From Acanthornis magna (lineage: Eukaryota; Chordata; Aves; Passeriformes; Acanthizidae), in the NCBI GenBank assembly GCA_036785705.1, contig JAWUZG010000331.1:992001-1056000 (forward strand): a stretch of DNA of 64,000 bases, in the 5' to 3' direction. Both the position numbers and the translations under genes were made by a program. This document shows, in pieces, positions 1 through 9,934 of this stretch; within the stretch, counting starts at the first letter, position 1; every line of letters begins with the position of its first letter. The notes under the pieces are model-generated. The model was not told the origin of the DNA. It made no database searches and saw only the letters and a program-made list of their open reading frames with translations.

Positions 1-379
1 AGAGGGGGCGGATATTTGGATGTTGCAGGACTCTAAATGTGAGTCGCAAATGGCCCTGGGGGGATATAGGGGAGTCCCCGGCACGCGGGTTTTTGGGGGG
101 TCTCGTTGGCTGACGGGAGAAGTGGGCTGGGGTGGGCTGGGGCCCGGGCAGGGTGGGATGTGGATTGGGGTGTGAGATGAAGTGTGGGGGAGGGGGATGG
201 GTGGGCTGGGGCCTGGGATGAGGCAGCCGAAGGTTGGGGGTGATGAAGGCGGGGGGACCCCAGTCGTTCGGGGCTTGCGGGGTATCGGCCACCTGTGAGG
301 GAGTTTTGGGGTAGCCCTAATCCTTCGGGGGTGGCAGTGGCAGCGGGGGACACGTGTCTCCGGCAGCTCTGGAGCCCAG

Positions 380-760
380 CTGCGCCCCCCTGGGCCCCAG
401 CGGCGGCGGGAGCGGAATTTGGGGAGGGGGAGGTGTGGGGCGGGCAGGCCGGGCCCCCCCGCTGGGCGCTGTCCCGTTGGGGCCGAGTGCGGGGGGAGCT
501 GTCCCGCGGGGCCCGGCCCTGCCCGGGCACGGCTGATGCCGCCCGCCCGCGCTCCGCACTGCTCCGGCCTGGTGCTCGCAGTGCCGCGCGGGGCGGGGCC
601 GCTTTGGGGACCCCCCCAGGGCAGAGCGCGGCTGCTTTGGGGCTCTGGGCAGCTGCCCGGCGCTGGGCATGGGCCGTGTGGGGGCAGCTGGGGCCGTGCT
701 GGTGGCACTGGTGGTGCTGGCAGTGCCCCCGGCCGCGGGGTGAGCGGGGGGCGCGGTGAG
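380..760 (+). promoter_or_regulatory. CpG-rich block over the MHC class II beta leader exon (copy 1)
   Basis: The stretch is strongly GC-rich with many CpG dinucleotides, unlike the CpG-poor sequence on both sides. It ends in the leader exon at 669-739. The same block lies at 41255-41640 and is split by an ERV in the copies at 24727-24900 and 58120-58304. I found no clear S-X-Y promoter module (no inverted CCAAT or X-box pair) just upstream of the exon, so calling it a promoter or CpG island is an inference from composition and position. Confidence 0.45.
669..739 (+). pseudogene. MHC class II beta exon 1 (signal peptide), copy 1
   Basis: The exon starts at an ATG and encodes MGRVGAAGAVLVALVVLAV followed by PPAAG, a hydrophobic signal peptide that closely fits bird class II beta leaders. 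A GTGAGC splice donor follows at once (GT at 740-741). All three full duplicon copies give the same 71-nt exon. In the family this exon targets the beta chain to the ER membrane, where it pairs with the alpha chain to present peptides. The next element in the same orientation is a zinc-finger gene, the beta-1 exon downstream is inverted, and no beta-2 exon was found. The gene therefore cannot make a normal class II chain and is called a pseudogene fragment. The leader itself looks intact. Confidence 0.7.
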
Positions 761-1344
761 AAGGGGGGCGGGGGCTGGGAGCCCAAAGTGAGCGAAATGG
801 GGATTGGGACCCCCAAAGTGGGCAGGAGGAGTCTGGAAGCCCCAAAACCAATCATGGGAGAGGGGGGTTGGGAATTGAGGGGACGATGGTGAAAGGGATA
901 GAAGAATAGGGGAAAAGAGGGGTCTGGGACCTCAAAGAGAGTGGGAGGGGGATGGGACATGGAAATTGAGTTGGGAGGGGTCTGTGGGTTGGGAGAAGGC
1001 TGGGAAAGGGGAGGAGAGGGGAGGGAAGGGTGGGGTTGGGATGGAAGAAGGGCAGTTCCATGAGGGTCCAGCCCTGTCCCCCAGCACTCGATCCCCAGAG
1101 CAATTCCCTGGGGCACTGGGGGAGGTGGATCTGCACTGGAGGGGTCCCCAAGCCCCCTGTCCATCCCTGGGGCTGATCGGGGGTTCCCCCCCACCCAGCA
1201 GCCTATGCTGTCCCAGCTGTGGGTCACAGGAAGGTGGGGAGGGGGTTCTAGGGTCAGAGCAGAGAAAGAGCAGGAGTAAGCAGAGAGAAAGTGGAGGAGC
1301 AGGAAAAGGAGTAGGAGGAGAACCTTGAGGTTTCACCACCCACG

Positions 1345-1690
1345 GTGTCTGCAGCACCCCTGGCTCCGGGATCATTGCCCACCCCACATTCCACAGGTGA
1401 CCAGGGAGGGGGAACTCACCCCAATTCTATCGGGGAGTTGCCAGGAGGGATTTTTTTTTGGAGGAGGAGTGTTTGGAATTAATAGATTCTGGAATCGAGC
1501 CCCAGATATCTTTGCATGTTCCTGGTGGGGATTTTTTGTGCCGGAGGGGATGTTTGGATCTTGTAGGACTGCAAACAGAGCCATAAATGCACCTTGGGGG
1601 AATACTGGGGGGGGTCCATGTGGGAATTACCTGGTACTGGCGGGAGAAGGCATCGGTTTTGGGGATCCCTGGGAGAGCTGTGGGGGTGGA
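1345..1690 (+). repeat. Internal paralogous block of the duplicon, second occurrence
   Basis: This block resembles another part of the same duplicon, best seen at 57560-57870 and 41920-42200. Both contain a short segment after a pyrimidine-CAG, a CAG|GTGACC junction, a G-rich run, a phrase near CCAGATATCTTT or CCAAATATCTTT, and then a GATGTTTGGAT box. The unit therefore contains an old internal duplication. A 41-42-nt interval between CTGCAG and CACAG|GTGACC (about 1352-1397) could be a small non-coding exon, but nothing proves it. The reading frame is not open. Confidence 0.5.
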
Positions 1691-2227
1691 ACGCAGGACT
1701 CCCAGAGTGGAGAGAGCAGAGAGGGGCGATAGCGGAGCTGGGGGACCCCCGGCAGCCTGGAGGGGTGGGGGAGCCTGGAGATGAGGCAGGGCCGGGACAC
1801 TGTGACGCTGAAAGGGGCGGTGGAGAGTGGGGGAAGCCCTGAGTGCCTGGAGTGGGGGGAGCCTGAAGAGGGGGACCCTGGGAGCCCTGGGAGCCAAAGC
1901 AGCATCAGGCAAGAAGGGACCCCTGGGACCAGCGAAACCCCATGGCATCCCTAAGCAGGAGCCTGGAGAAGGGGGATCCCCAGGACCCACGGGAGCCCCA
2001 GCAGCTTTGAGAATGGGGAACCCCAGCAGCCCAAAGCCAGGAGACTGGAAAGGGGGAAGTGCTTGGAGGCTTTTTATGGGGTCACTCTTGATTTTTGGAG
2101 GATTTTGTAGACAAGGAACCCCTGGTGATTTCTAGAGCGGGACTTGTCCAGGAGGAGCCCACAACCTAAGGCACTCACACCTTTTTTTCCCCCAAACCAG
2201 GCTTTCTGATTCCCAGAACTTGGCCGG

Positions 2228-3051
2228 ATGGAGAAGGAGGCTGTGAGGAAGAGGAAGATGCCCCAGGACCCGTAGGCAGGTGAGGAGGAAGTCAGTGTCC
2301 CTTTCCCCCTCTCTTCTGCTCCATGTCCCAGCTGAGCATCACCCCCAACTGCAGGACAACCCCGCTGCCGACGCTCTCCTGCAGGGACAGATTGGGGGCA
2401 TGTCCTTCCCCTTCCCTGTGGCACGGAGGCAAATCCCATCCTGTCTTTGTCTTCCTCCCCAGGCAATGAGCTGCAGGCGGAGACCAGGGAGGGCAAAGCC
2501 TTGGGGCAGAACCTGGTGGAAGAGAGGCTGTTTTGCGCGGCTCCATGACACAGGAGTTCAAGAGGGAGGAAAAGCCCCAGAGATGCCGCACAAGGAGGGG
2601 CTGCAAACCCAGCCCAGGGTGCTCTGAGGAAGAAAGACCCACCCTGTGCCGGGAAGGCATCCGGAGCTTCAGGCAGAGCTCGGCCCTGGTGGTCCCTGAG
2701 CAGCTCCATGATGGGGAGAAGCCCTACAAGTGTGGGGAATGTGGGAAGGACTTCAGCAAAAGATCCCACCTGATCTCCCACCAGAGGATCCACACTGGGG
2801 AGAGGCCTTATGAGTGTCCCAAGTGTGGGAAGAGGTTTCAGACCACCTCCAACCTCCTCACCCATCAGCGGATTCACACAGAGGAGAGGCCCTTCCGCTG
2901 CCCTGACTGCAGGAAGGGCTTCAGGCACAACTCCCACCTCATCACCCACCGGCGCATCCACAGCGGGGAGAGGCCCTATGAGTGTCCCGAGTGTGGGAAG
3001 AGCTTCTCCAGGACATCTCACTTGACCCAACACCAGCAGCGCCACCGGTAA
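2228..3051 (+). pseudogene. C2H2 zinc-finger gene, copy 1 (four fingers, broken 5' part)
   Basis: The gene has two exons. Exon 1 (2228-2279) encodes [15 protein letters not shown], then an in-frame TAG at 2273-2275, and ends at a GTGAGG donor. Exon 2 starts at 2463 after CCCCAG, encodes [15 protein letters not shown] and so on, and then has a 2-nt insertion near 2525 relative to copies 2 and 3 that shifts the frame. Downstream of an internal ATG at 2533 the frame is open for 172 residues with four fingers starting YKCGEC, YECPKC, FRCPDC and YECPEC, joined by TGERP-type linkers (one EERP, one SGERP). The family binds DNA in the nucleus. A short protein from Met2533 is possible, but the family start is lost. 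An upstream TGA also lies between the preceding acceptor and the ATG. After the TAA at 3049 a degenerate fifth finger continues in frame. Confidence 0.85.
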
Positions 3052-3170
3052 GGGAAGCCCTGCGAGTGCTCCGAGTGTAGGAGGAGCTTCGAGTGCTGCT
3101 CCAACTTCATCACCCCTCAGAGGACCCACATTGGGCAGAGCCCTGGTGACCCACACTCCCTGTGACCAAC
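3052..3170 (+). pseudogene. Fossil zinc finger beyond the stop codon (copy 1)
   Basis: In frame after the TAA, the sequence reads GKPCECSECRRSFECCSNFI, then TPQRTH, with a spacing that fits one more C2H2 finger. The first histidine is replaced by proline. Equivalent post-stop remnants lie below 38778 and 17585 on the minus strand and at 56260-56358, and all begin with TAAGGG. The ancestor therefore probably had a longer finger array whose end was cut by a nonsense change before the duplications. Confidence 0.65.
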
Positions 3171-3344
3171 ATTGGGAGGACACCTGGCTGGTGGTCTCCG
3201 TGTCCTCCTGGTTCCCTGTAGCCACCTGGACAAATGCAGAGGCAGGAACATCCAGTGGGACTCAGATCGACATTGGAAATTCATTGGGACGAGCTCATTT
3301 ATTAATTTACACCCTAAAAAAATCTCACCTGCTGTATCCAATTG

Positions 3345-3425
3345 TTTCTTCTGGTGTCCTCAAGCAATGCTGGATGATCTTGGAGGTCTTTTCCAACCTA
3401 AGTAATTTCCTTCTTCATCCTGTCA
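3345..3425 (-). mobile_element. CR1 LINE 3'-end fragment (copy 1)
   Basis: On the minus strand the sequence contains AGGTTGGAAAAGACCTCCAAG followed by ATCATCCAGC, typical of the 3' end of bird CR1 retroposons. The same piece lies at equivalent places in the other copies (about 17225-17275 and 38480-38525, plus strand), so it was present before the duplicon multiplied. It is a short 5'-truncated remnant. Confidence 0.6.
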
Positions 3426-3579
3426 AAGCAACCAAACTTGGGGTTAAAATAAAGAAATGAAACAAAGAGATCTAAAGCTGCACCATTTTGCTGGGATTTG
3501 TAAGTGAATTTGGGATTCAGGGGAATATTCAGGAGGATTAATATACCTGAACCCCCTGGTGTTCTGGGGCCACCCAGGC

Positions 3580-3795
3580 CAGCGCACAGGTCATGATCTC
3601 ATAGTTTTGTTGGCAGAACGAGTCCACCTGAGCCCATCTGTTCTCCAGGAATTCCGGTTGTCTGTCCCACTTGCTGGCCTGGGTCTCCCCATTTGGGGTG
3701 TGCCCCCCAAAATGCCCAAATTGCTGCTGAAGTGCCCAAGCAGCTCCCAGCTGTGGATGTTCCTGTTCAGAAACCTCTCCTTTTCAGTGCCATGG
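3580..3795 (-). pseudogene. MHC class II beta exon 2 (beta-1 domain) remnant, inverted, copy 1
   Basis: The minus strand encodes ERFLNRNIHSWELLGHFSS and then, in another frame, PEFLENR and QNYEI. These match the class II beta-1 pattern of a strand with N-R-E-Q, a D-S-D-V-G-like turn, and a helix with E-F-L-E-x-R and H-N-Y-E. The exon is frameshifted near the middle, the normal cysteine context is altered, and it lies on the strand opposite to the leader, transmembrane and tail exons of the same unit. In a working gene this domain forms half of the peptide-binding groove. The copies at 16866-17092 and 38108-38334 share the inversion relative to their units. Confidence 0.7.
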
Positions 3796-4109
3796 GACTG
3801 GGAGGGGGTTTGGGAAATCCTGGGATGACTGGTGGGGGTGTTTGTGGCTCTTGGGGCAATTTGTGGTCCCATGAATATGTTTGGGGGGCTTTTGGGAGGG
3901 GGTCTGTGAGGGAGTTCTGGGCTCTGTGGCTGGGATAGAATTTGGGTGGGTCTTGGGGTAAAGGGGAAGAGTTTTTGGTGACTCTTGTGATCATTTAGAT
4001 TGCAGGGAGCAGTTGAAGGAGTCCTGGCCAGGATCTGTGGGCCGGTTTTAGGTGTCCAGGGTTAGGTGTGGGGCTGGGATAGTGTTTTAGAGTGGTTTTG
4101 ACTCCCCAG

Positions 4110-4203
4110 AGCCCCAAAGCTGCCCTCAGACCCTGCCCACAACATGCTGCCATGGTTTGGGGGCTTCATGTTGGGGTTCATCCTCCTGGTGCTGTGGGAG
4201 AAG
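4110..4203 (+). pseudogene. MHC class II beta exon 4 (transmembrane), copy 1
   Basis: After an acceptor (CTCCCCAG, ending 4109) the exon reads APKLPSDPAHNMLPWFGGF and continues MLGFILLVLWEK to a GTGAGG donor. PSD-x-AH, ML-x-G-x-GGF and the hydrophobic run match the connecting peptide and membrane segment of bird class II beta chains. It is shorter than usual at the 3' end, with part of the membrane and stop-transfer region missing. The upstream beta-2 exon was not found. Copies 2 and 3 have the same exon on the minus strand. Confidence 0.65.
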
Positions 4204-4274
4204 GTGAGGGGGGGTCCCCAGGGGTTGTGTGTCTCTCCCCCATGCCACTGTCACCCCCTTTTCCCTCCACACAG

Positions 4275-4422
4275 GGCTCCTGACCCAACTCCTGCTGACC
4301 CCGGGATGGAATTTGGGGAGGGGGCAGAAGGGGTGCGCAGCCCCCACCAGGGGATGACCCTGAGCCAGCGCCCTTTGTTTAGCTCCAAGCTGGGCTTGGG
4401 GCCATGGGAGGAAGAGAGCTGA
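4275..4422 (+). pseudogene. MHC class II beta cytoplasmic-tail exon and following sequence, copy 1
   Basis: After an acceptor (CCACACAG, ending 4274) the sequence can be read GAPDPTPADPGMEF, which resembles the bird class II beta cytoplasmic tail of form G-x-P-x-x-A-P-G-M. The phase left by the shortened exon 4 does not fit, and a TGA arises if phase 0 is kept. Beyond the tail a frame stays open for about 35 residues, but in a normal gene this would be the last exon or 3' UTR. The homologous segment marks the edge of the other copies near 16240 and 37470. Confidence 0.5.
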
Positions 4423-4440
4423 TCAGTCTGCTTTGTCTGC

Positions 4441-5834
4441 TGGGGCCACCTGAGCCTGTGGGAACTTCTCTTTTCTTTAAGCATTTTCTTTTTTTTCAGT
4501 ATGTAAATACTGAGTCTGTTCTAATCCACAGACTCTCAGGATTTTTTGTTTCGGTGCCCAGTGTCTGCAGGGCATAGGGGAAGAGGGGGGAAAAGGGTGC
4601 TTGTGCTCAGCAGGTTGCCCGGGCGTGCAGTGTGGAAGGAAAGTGGCCAGAAGCGCCTTGGCCTTTGGTGGTTCTGCTGCAGCCTTAACGCTTCCTCCAG
4701 AGCGAGTGGGCAGAGGCTGGAGCTGGGGCATCCCTGCGAGACTGGTGCCTGGAGATGGCCACAAGCCCTGTGCCAGCAGGGCAGCGCCATCTGTGTCCTG
4801 CCCGTGTGTTGCCGGCTGGATTGCCGAGGGCTCCGAGGTGCCTCTTGGTGCGGCTCCTCTGGAGCTCCAGCGGGGCTGTGCCGCTGCCGGGCAGGTTGGC
4901 CAGGCTGGGGGAGACCCTGAGGAGACAGGGCGGTGAGAGGCTGTGAAGGGATGGGATGAAAATGGGATGGAGATCCCAGGACTTAGGGTTCCCCTTGGCC
5001 ATGGCATGAGGAGAAGACCCTGCCCTGCCCTGTGCCATTGGCTGGGATGGGACAGAGCTTGGAGCAGAGCTGGACACTGCTGAGGAATGAACTCATGGCC
5101 GAAAACATGCTTGGACAATTCCATTTCTCAAAAATCCCAACTTCCAGGGCTGCCCAATTTTCCCACTTGATTCTGCTGGGATACAGAAAAGGTCACTCGG
5201 AGCTCAGGGACAGAGGGGATTCAGCCCTGGAATGGGATCCCGTGGATTGGGATCCTCCCTAGAAGGCTCCATCAGGCTCAAGGAATCTGATCCCATTGCC
5301 ACGCTCATCCCGGAGCTCCTGCATTCCATAGAAGCAATCGAATTCATTCCCACTCAGCCCCTGCCAAACACAAGCACCTCCGGCCCTTTCCTATCCCGAA
5401 CACCGAGGTTGTTCCCAGTTTTTCCCTGCAGAGAAGCCAAACTCGGCCCTAAACCCAACCAAAATTCCTGAATTCCAGCAGCCCTCGTGTCCTCTGAGGG
5501 ATGACAGAGCCTCATTCCTGCATCCTGCTGGACAAGGAAGGGAAACTGGGAATTCTGGAATCAGGAAACTGTTTAGAACCCCAAAACACCCATAATTGCC
5601 TAAAACTGGAGCCACCCCTTGTTTAGGATCCCTTCCCAAGGATACCACCTTTGGAGAATCCACCTGTGCCTCCCAAATCCAAGGGCTGAGGGGTTTGGGA
5701 ATCGCTTCCAGGCAGCCGCAGCTCCACATCCCCAATCCCAGCCCTTTCCTGGAGGATGGATTCCCATCCCAAGGCTGCCTGTGTCCCCTCCCCATCCCAC
5801 AGAGGACCCCAGGAGATGACAGCAATGCTGCTCT
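4441..5834. other. No recognised gene
   Basis: The sequence is moderately GC-rich with scattered short frames on both strands, none with a recognisable domain. The part next to 5834 lies beyond the polyadenylation signal of the transmembrane exon at 5835-5983 (-) and is probably 3' flank. I see no repeat shared with the rest of the window. Confidence 0.5.
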
Positions 5835-5839
5835 TTATT
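5831..5839 (-). terminator. Polyadenylation signal AATAAA overlapping the stop codon
   Basis: The minus strand reads CCCAATAAAGAGC. The stop codon TAA of the transmembrane exon is part of AATAAA, and a GC/GT-containing stretch follows. This fits a compact mRNA 3' end with almost no 3' UTR. Confidence 0.4.
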
Positions 5840-5983
5840 GGGATCGGGAGCACAGGGACATTCCCGGAGGGCAGAACCTTTCCCGGCACATTCCCAGGAG
5901 CATTCCCAGCACTGTCAGGCTCAGCAGAGCAGCTGCCACCAGCAAGAGTCTCTGGATCCCCATGGGAATTCCACCAGCGGCAC
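5835..5983 (-). CDS. Terminal transmembrane exon of an unidentified membrane protein
   Basis: On the minus strand an acceptor (GTCCCTTCCAG) is followed by an open exon encoding GAAGGIPMGIQRLLLVAAAL and then LSLTVLGMLLGMCRERF, and about a dozen more residues to a stop. This gives a hydrophobic membrane segment, a basic stop-transfer residue and a short Cys-rich tail. The exon begins after the first codon base (phase 1), typical of immunoglobulin-superfamily exons. The TAA stop lies inside AATAAA, so stop and polyadenylation signal overlap. No upstream Ig or MHC domain exon was recognised in 5984-8600. It may be the last exon of a type I immune receptor or MHC-related protein, but the family cannot be named, and it may be a relic. 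Confidence 0.4.
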
Positions 5984-6169
5984 CTGGAAGGGACAAAACC
6001 CGCTCAGCACTCCCTGATTGCCTTCCCATCTTCTATCCAATCCTTAGGAATCTTTGGGAAGGAGCCCCCGGAGCAGCTCTGGAGGGTTGTTCCTATAAGT
6101 CCCATGGGGAAATCAGAGGGAATTCATGGCCGGATCAGCCTCCAGGTGAAGCCTGGGGATGCAACCCCA

Positions 6170-6405
6170 CAATAAAACCCCACAAGGAAACAAAAAAAGC
6201 CACCAAAAAAACCCCACAAAAACAAAAAACCCCAAACAAACCCGAACAAAAAAAAAAAAAAAACCACAAAAAACCCCACAAAAATCTAAAAAAACCACCA
6301 AAAAACCCACCAAAAAGAAAAGACACCACAAAAAGAAAAAACAAAAAAACCCAACAACAACAACAACAAAAAAAACCTCCAAAACCACCAAAAAGCACAA
6401 ACCAC
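6170..6405. repeat. A/C-rich low-complexity tract
   Basis: The tract is made of runs of A broken by C doublets and triplets (AAAAAACCACCAAAA type) and includes a CAA trinucleotide run near 6350-6368. The Lys- and Thr-rich frames through it are composition artefacts. It may be an expanded retroposon tail, but no element body was recognised beside it. Confidence 0.8.
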
Positions 6406-6410
6406 CAGTT

Positions 6411-8095
6411 ATGTCCCTCCTTCCTGGACCCCTTTGTTTTTAAAGGCTGTTTCCCTTAGAAAATTCAGTACCAGATGCGGTACTCTCCAAATCATCATGC
6501 TGAACAGGCCGAAGTCTGCCCTCTGCAAGTCCAGTGGAGAGGTTTTGCTGATGCCCCTCCTTGTTTCACTGAATATTGAAAACTCCATTATTTCATGGTC
6601 ACTGTGCCCCTGATGGCCTCTGAGCACCACATCTCCCACCAGCCCTTCTCTGTAAAGAGCAAGAGACAGAGCTGCTCTCTGTAGCGGAAAGAGAAGGAAA
6701 CCTCCCCAAAGTGCAGCTCCAAAGGGTCAGAGTGGAGGTGAGGAAAAAGAAAAGTCCCTGCAAGGGTAGAATTTTGGTGCACGAGGTCTCCCAGCATGAG
6801 ACTGGCTGATGCCGTGGCTCTGTGTGCCAGGAACCGGCAGCGCTGGGTGCAGGGACAGCAGGGAGGGCACAGCAATGCTGGGCTGAGAAATGCTGGGGGC
6901 ACAGCGAGATGGGCGTGTGCAGCCGGCCAGGGCACAGGAGCAGCACGGACAGGGTGGCACAGGCTGCAGGAGAGATGGCCAAGGGCTGGGCAGGGCTGGC
7001 AGGGCCACAGGCACCCAGGGCTTTGTCCCCTGGGCTCTGCCACTGCCTCTGGAGGAACTTTCCAAGCCAAGGAACTTTCCTCTGAGGGTCTGCACTTTGC
7101 TTCTCCCTCGGCCCTCCCTGAGCAGGCTGGCAGGGGTTGCAGTTTTCGGACATTTGTCCTTCCTCCCCCTCACATCCACTGCCCCACAAACAGCCCCGAG
7201 CCACCCGGGAGGGACAGGCCCTGCTGTCCCAGGCCTGGGCTCAGCCCTTGGCCTTTCTGCTTCCTCCAGCCAAGCCCGGCTTCTCTCAGCATCCCAGTTC
7301 CCTGCTCACAGCCTTTGGCTCCCTGCAATCCTGGCACATCCCAAGGATCTGCTCTCACCAGTCCCTGCGGAGCCTTTGGCAGTCCCTGCCCTCACTGGGG
7401 CCCAGTGATGCCCCAAGGCACTTGGAGTTTTGCTTCTGCCTCCTTGAGCAGCTTCTGCAACCTTCTCTCTGTCCCTCAGGGTCATGGACTCAGCCCCAAA
7501 TCCACCGTGGGCTCATGAAAATACAGAAAGCCCTCAGGAGCTCTTTCTCTTCCTTCAATTGTCTTCAAGTGTTCAGGCCTTGTACAGCTCATTGGAGTCA
7601 GTTTGGAGTTCTGTTAAGGAGGAAGATTTCAAGTGCACCCCATGGCTTTTCTTTTGAATCAAGGAAATATTTTTTTCATTTTTCATTTCAGAGAAGAGGT
7701 GCTAGAAGCATTCCCAAGTGATCTTGATGCTGAATGTCTCCTTAGGAGGTGTGGGCATGCAGAAGAATGAGCCCCTTGCAGGCTGACCCTGTTGGGACAA
7801 GCTGCTCCTCAGCCCCAACCTCACCATGGCTGACATGGCCCAGCTGGCACTGCCATCGCTGTCACCTTCCTCCAAGGGACAATGTGACCAGAAATGATCT
7901 CTGGAAGCAGAATTCTCTGTATCTTGAAGCAGAATTCTCTGTCCCTGTCCTTTCCCTTGATCTCTGTTGCAGATGGAAGTTGATGGTGCCATTGTCACCT
8001 TTAACCCCTCTTTTGAATGCAAACAGATGTGCCCAGGTGTGTTAAGCAGGTGTTGCTCAATGTTTCTGCAAAGCTTTTGTGTTCCCAATGGAATC
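6411..8095. other. No recognised gene
   Basis: The sequence has no long domain-bearing frame, RNA gene or known repeat I can name. Short frames on both strands overlap and show no conserved motif. It leads into the tandem array that starts near 8100. Confidence 0.5.
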
Positions 8096-8099
8096 CCAG

Positions 8100-8355
8100 A
8101 GATCATTGTGACACTTTGGGGCCACATGGAACCATGGAGACCATGGTGACACTGCAGAGCCTCAGAGGTGAAGGGAGACCATTGTGACTCTGTGGTGCCT
8201 CATGGAACCAAGGGGTCATGGTGACCCTGAGGATGCAAGGAGACCATGGTGACACTGTGAAACCTCATGGACCCAAGCGGCCATTGTGACACAGGGGAAC
8301 CAAGGACTCCATTGTTGAAGTACGGAAACCCATGGAACCATTGGCCATTGTGACA
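8100..8355 (+). repeat. Minisatellite with a GACCATxGTGACAC core
   Basis: Imperfect units of roughly 35-50 bp repeat the phrases CCAT-GTGACAC-TG and CTCATGGAACCAAGG about six times. The unit resembles, but differs from, the TGACATCA-type array at 10400-10750, 14220-14580 and 36870-37240. Confidence 0.65.
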
Positions 8356-8639
8356 CTGCAGAACCAACACAGCTGCTGGACCTTGTCACCTGGCCCTGCA
8401 CAGCTCCCTTGGGAGGCACAGCAGAACCAGCCTCAGGAATGCCCCTCTGGGATCCATGGCACACACTCCAAGGGTCTGGAATTCCAGTTTCCTGCAAAGA
8501 AAAGATGTTTCTGCCCTTGAAGGCAAAGCTCCTGAGGGGCTGAAGGCCAAGTGGAGCAAGATCTTACAATGAGATTTTACTGCCAGCCTGTGATGTTGAG
8601 GATGAGGCCACTGCTGTGACATGAGCCTGATTGACAAAT

Positions 8640-8930
8640 GATTGGCCTCAGCACCTTGGGGACAAAATGTTCATCACAAAACCGCTCATCCCAGCAGAGA
8701 CAAGACAGGGAGAGAGGAAAGGGGAGAGCCAGGCCCAGGGGACATGGCTGCAGTGGTGATGGCTGTGAGGTCACTGCCACTGCAGCAGCCTGCTTGGCCC
8801 TCAGCTGACATTCTGGCCAGGAGCGTTGTGAGGTCACCCAGCACATCAGAGAACCCACACAACAGGAATTCCATCCTTGGGGAGGGGAGGGGTTTCACTG
8901 TGTCAGGTTGCACAAAGCTCCTGTCCTTGG
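8640..8930 (-). repeat. Inverted partial copy of the 3.8-kb duplicon
   Basis: Read on the minus strand, this segment matches 12370-12625 (and 35080-35334). The translated phrases are nearly the same, for example PSADILARSVVRSPSTSE. The frame is not a gene; it simply stays open in several copies. The segment shows that the duplicon family has also rearranged by inversion. Confidence 0.75.
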
Positions 8931-8939
8931 ACAATTCCT

Positions 8940-9930
8940 GAGATGGGGCATCAACTTCTCTGGAAAAACAGTTGCAGTTTTGTGCCACTGCAAATCTAAA
9001 ATATTCCCTACTTATGACAAATCTAAATCCACTCTGGATTAGTTTAAAGATATTGTGGAAAAATAACACTGCATGTTTCTTGCATTTTGAACACTATTTT
9101 TCCTTTTTCAAAAACCTTGGAGAGGACCCAAAAATCTCCCAAGATGGAGTTTGGAGGCCTCATCACATAACCAGCAGGGAGAGGCTGAGGGCCCTCGGCT
9201 CACTTGTGTGAGGACTGAGGACAGAACAGGAGTAGCCTGAGAGGCCTTGAAGGGTTCCACAGATGGTGGAGCTTTTCTTCATAGTGGAAATGAGCATGAG
9301 AAAAAAATAATAGCACCAAGGGCAGCTGGGGAGGTCCAGACTGGACACGAGGAGAAAGGAAATTCTCTGCCAGGGCAGTGCTGGGGTGCAACACATGCTC
9401 CAGAAGGAGTCTGGGTCAGCCCAAGGCTTTGTGTACCCAGGCAGAGCCAGGCAGGACACAGAGCTGTCAGGGAAGGAAGGGCCAGCGAGGTGGGGCAGCC
9501 GGGGGATGAGCACAGCCTGCAGGGACAGAGGCGCAGGGCATGGACAGCGTAGGACAGCCTGGGCTGGAGAGGGCACAGGGATGTGCAGAAGCTGCAAGGC
9601 CCTGCCAGAGCCAACTTGTGCAGCACTTTGGCCATGGCTGCTGGCCCTGGCCCTGAGGCCATGAGGAGGACACAAGTGACCCCTGCAGCCCTGGGGCCTC
9701 ATGGCCTCCTTGTCCCTGCCCAGCAGCCTGGCAGGGGCCGCCCCATGGTCCTGCCCTTGGCATTGCACATCCCCACATGGCAGTGCCCTGGGAAGAGCCC
9801 TGAGCAATGAGGGAGGGACAGGATCTGCCTTCCCCGGGGCTGGGGCTCAGGGCTTGCCCCTTTGCATTCTTGAAACACATCCAGGCTGGCTCAGCATCAG
9901 AGACACCTTTCCCTTGCTTGTCCCCACCTG
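8940..9930. other. No recognised gene
   Basis: This AT-richer to mixed stretch contains no domain-bearing frame. It lies between an inverted and a direct partial copy of the 3.8-kb duplicon and may be a diverged part of the same family, but I could not match it reliably. Confidence 0.4.
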
Positions 9931-9934
9931 CCAT

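Larger units (their letters stand above)
1..4440 (+). repeat. MHC class II beta / zinc-finger duplicon, copy 1
   Basis: This segment repeats, on the opposite strand, at 16190-20090 plus 24727-25690 and at 37448-42420. Shared landmarks in order are a block ending in a CpG-rich stretch (about 380-740), an MHC class II beta leader exon, a two-exon C2H2 zinc-finger gene, an inverted beta-1 exon, a transmembrane exon and a tail exon. The window begins inside the copy, so the upstream part is missing. Positions 742-1344 and 1700-2190 show no gene signal and look intronic or intergenic. Homology between copies was judged by eye from matching stretches and shared translated motifs. Confidence 0.85.

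Noticed and set aside
669..2279. Possible in-frame fusion of the MHC leader exon to the zinc-finger exon by splicing
   Set aside because: The leader exon ends two bases into a codon, while the zinc-finger exon must be entered in phase 0 for its known frame. Direct joining gives an early stop, and adding the 41-42-nt putative exon does not fix the phase.
6159..6443. Lys/Thr/Pro-rich frame and its Phe/Gly-rich antisense frame
   Set aside because: Both are translations of the A/C-rich low-complexity tract.
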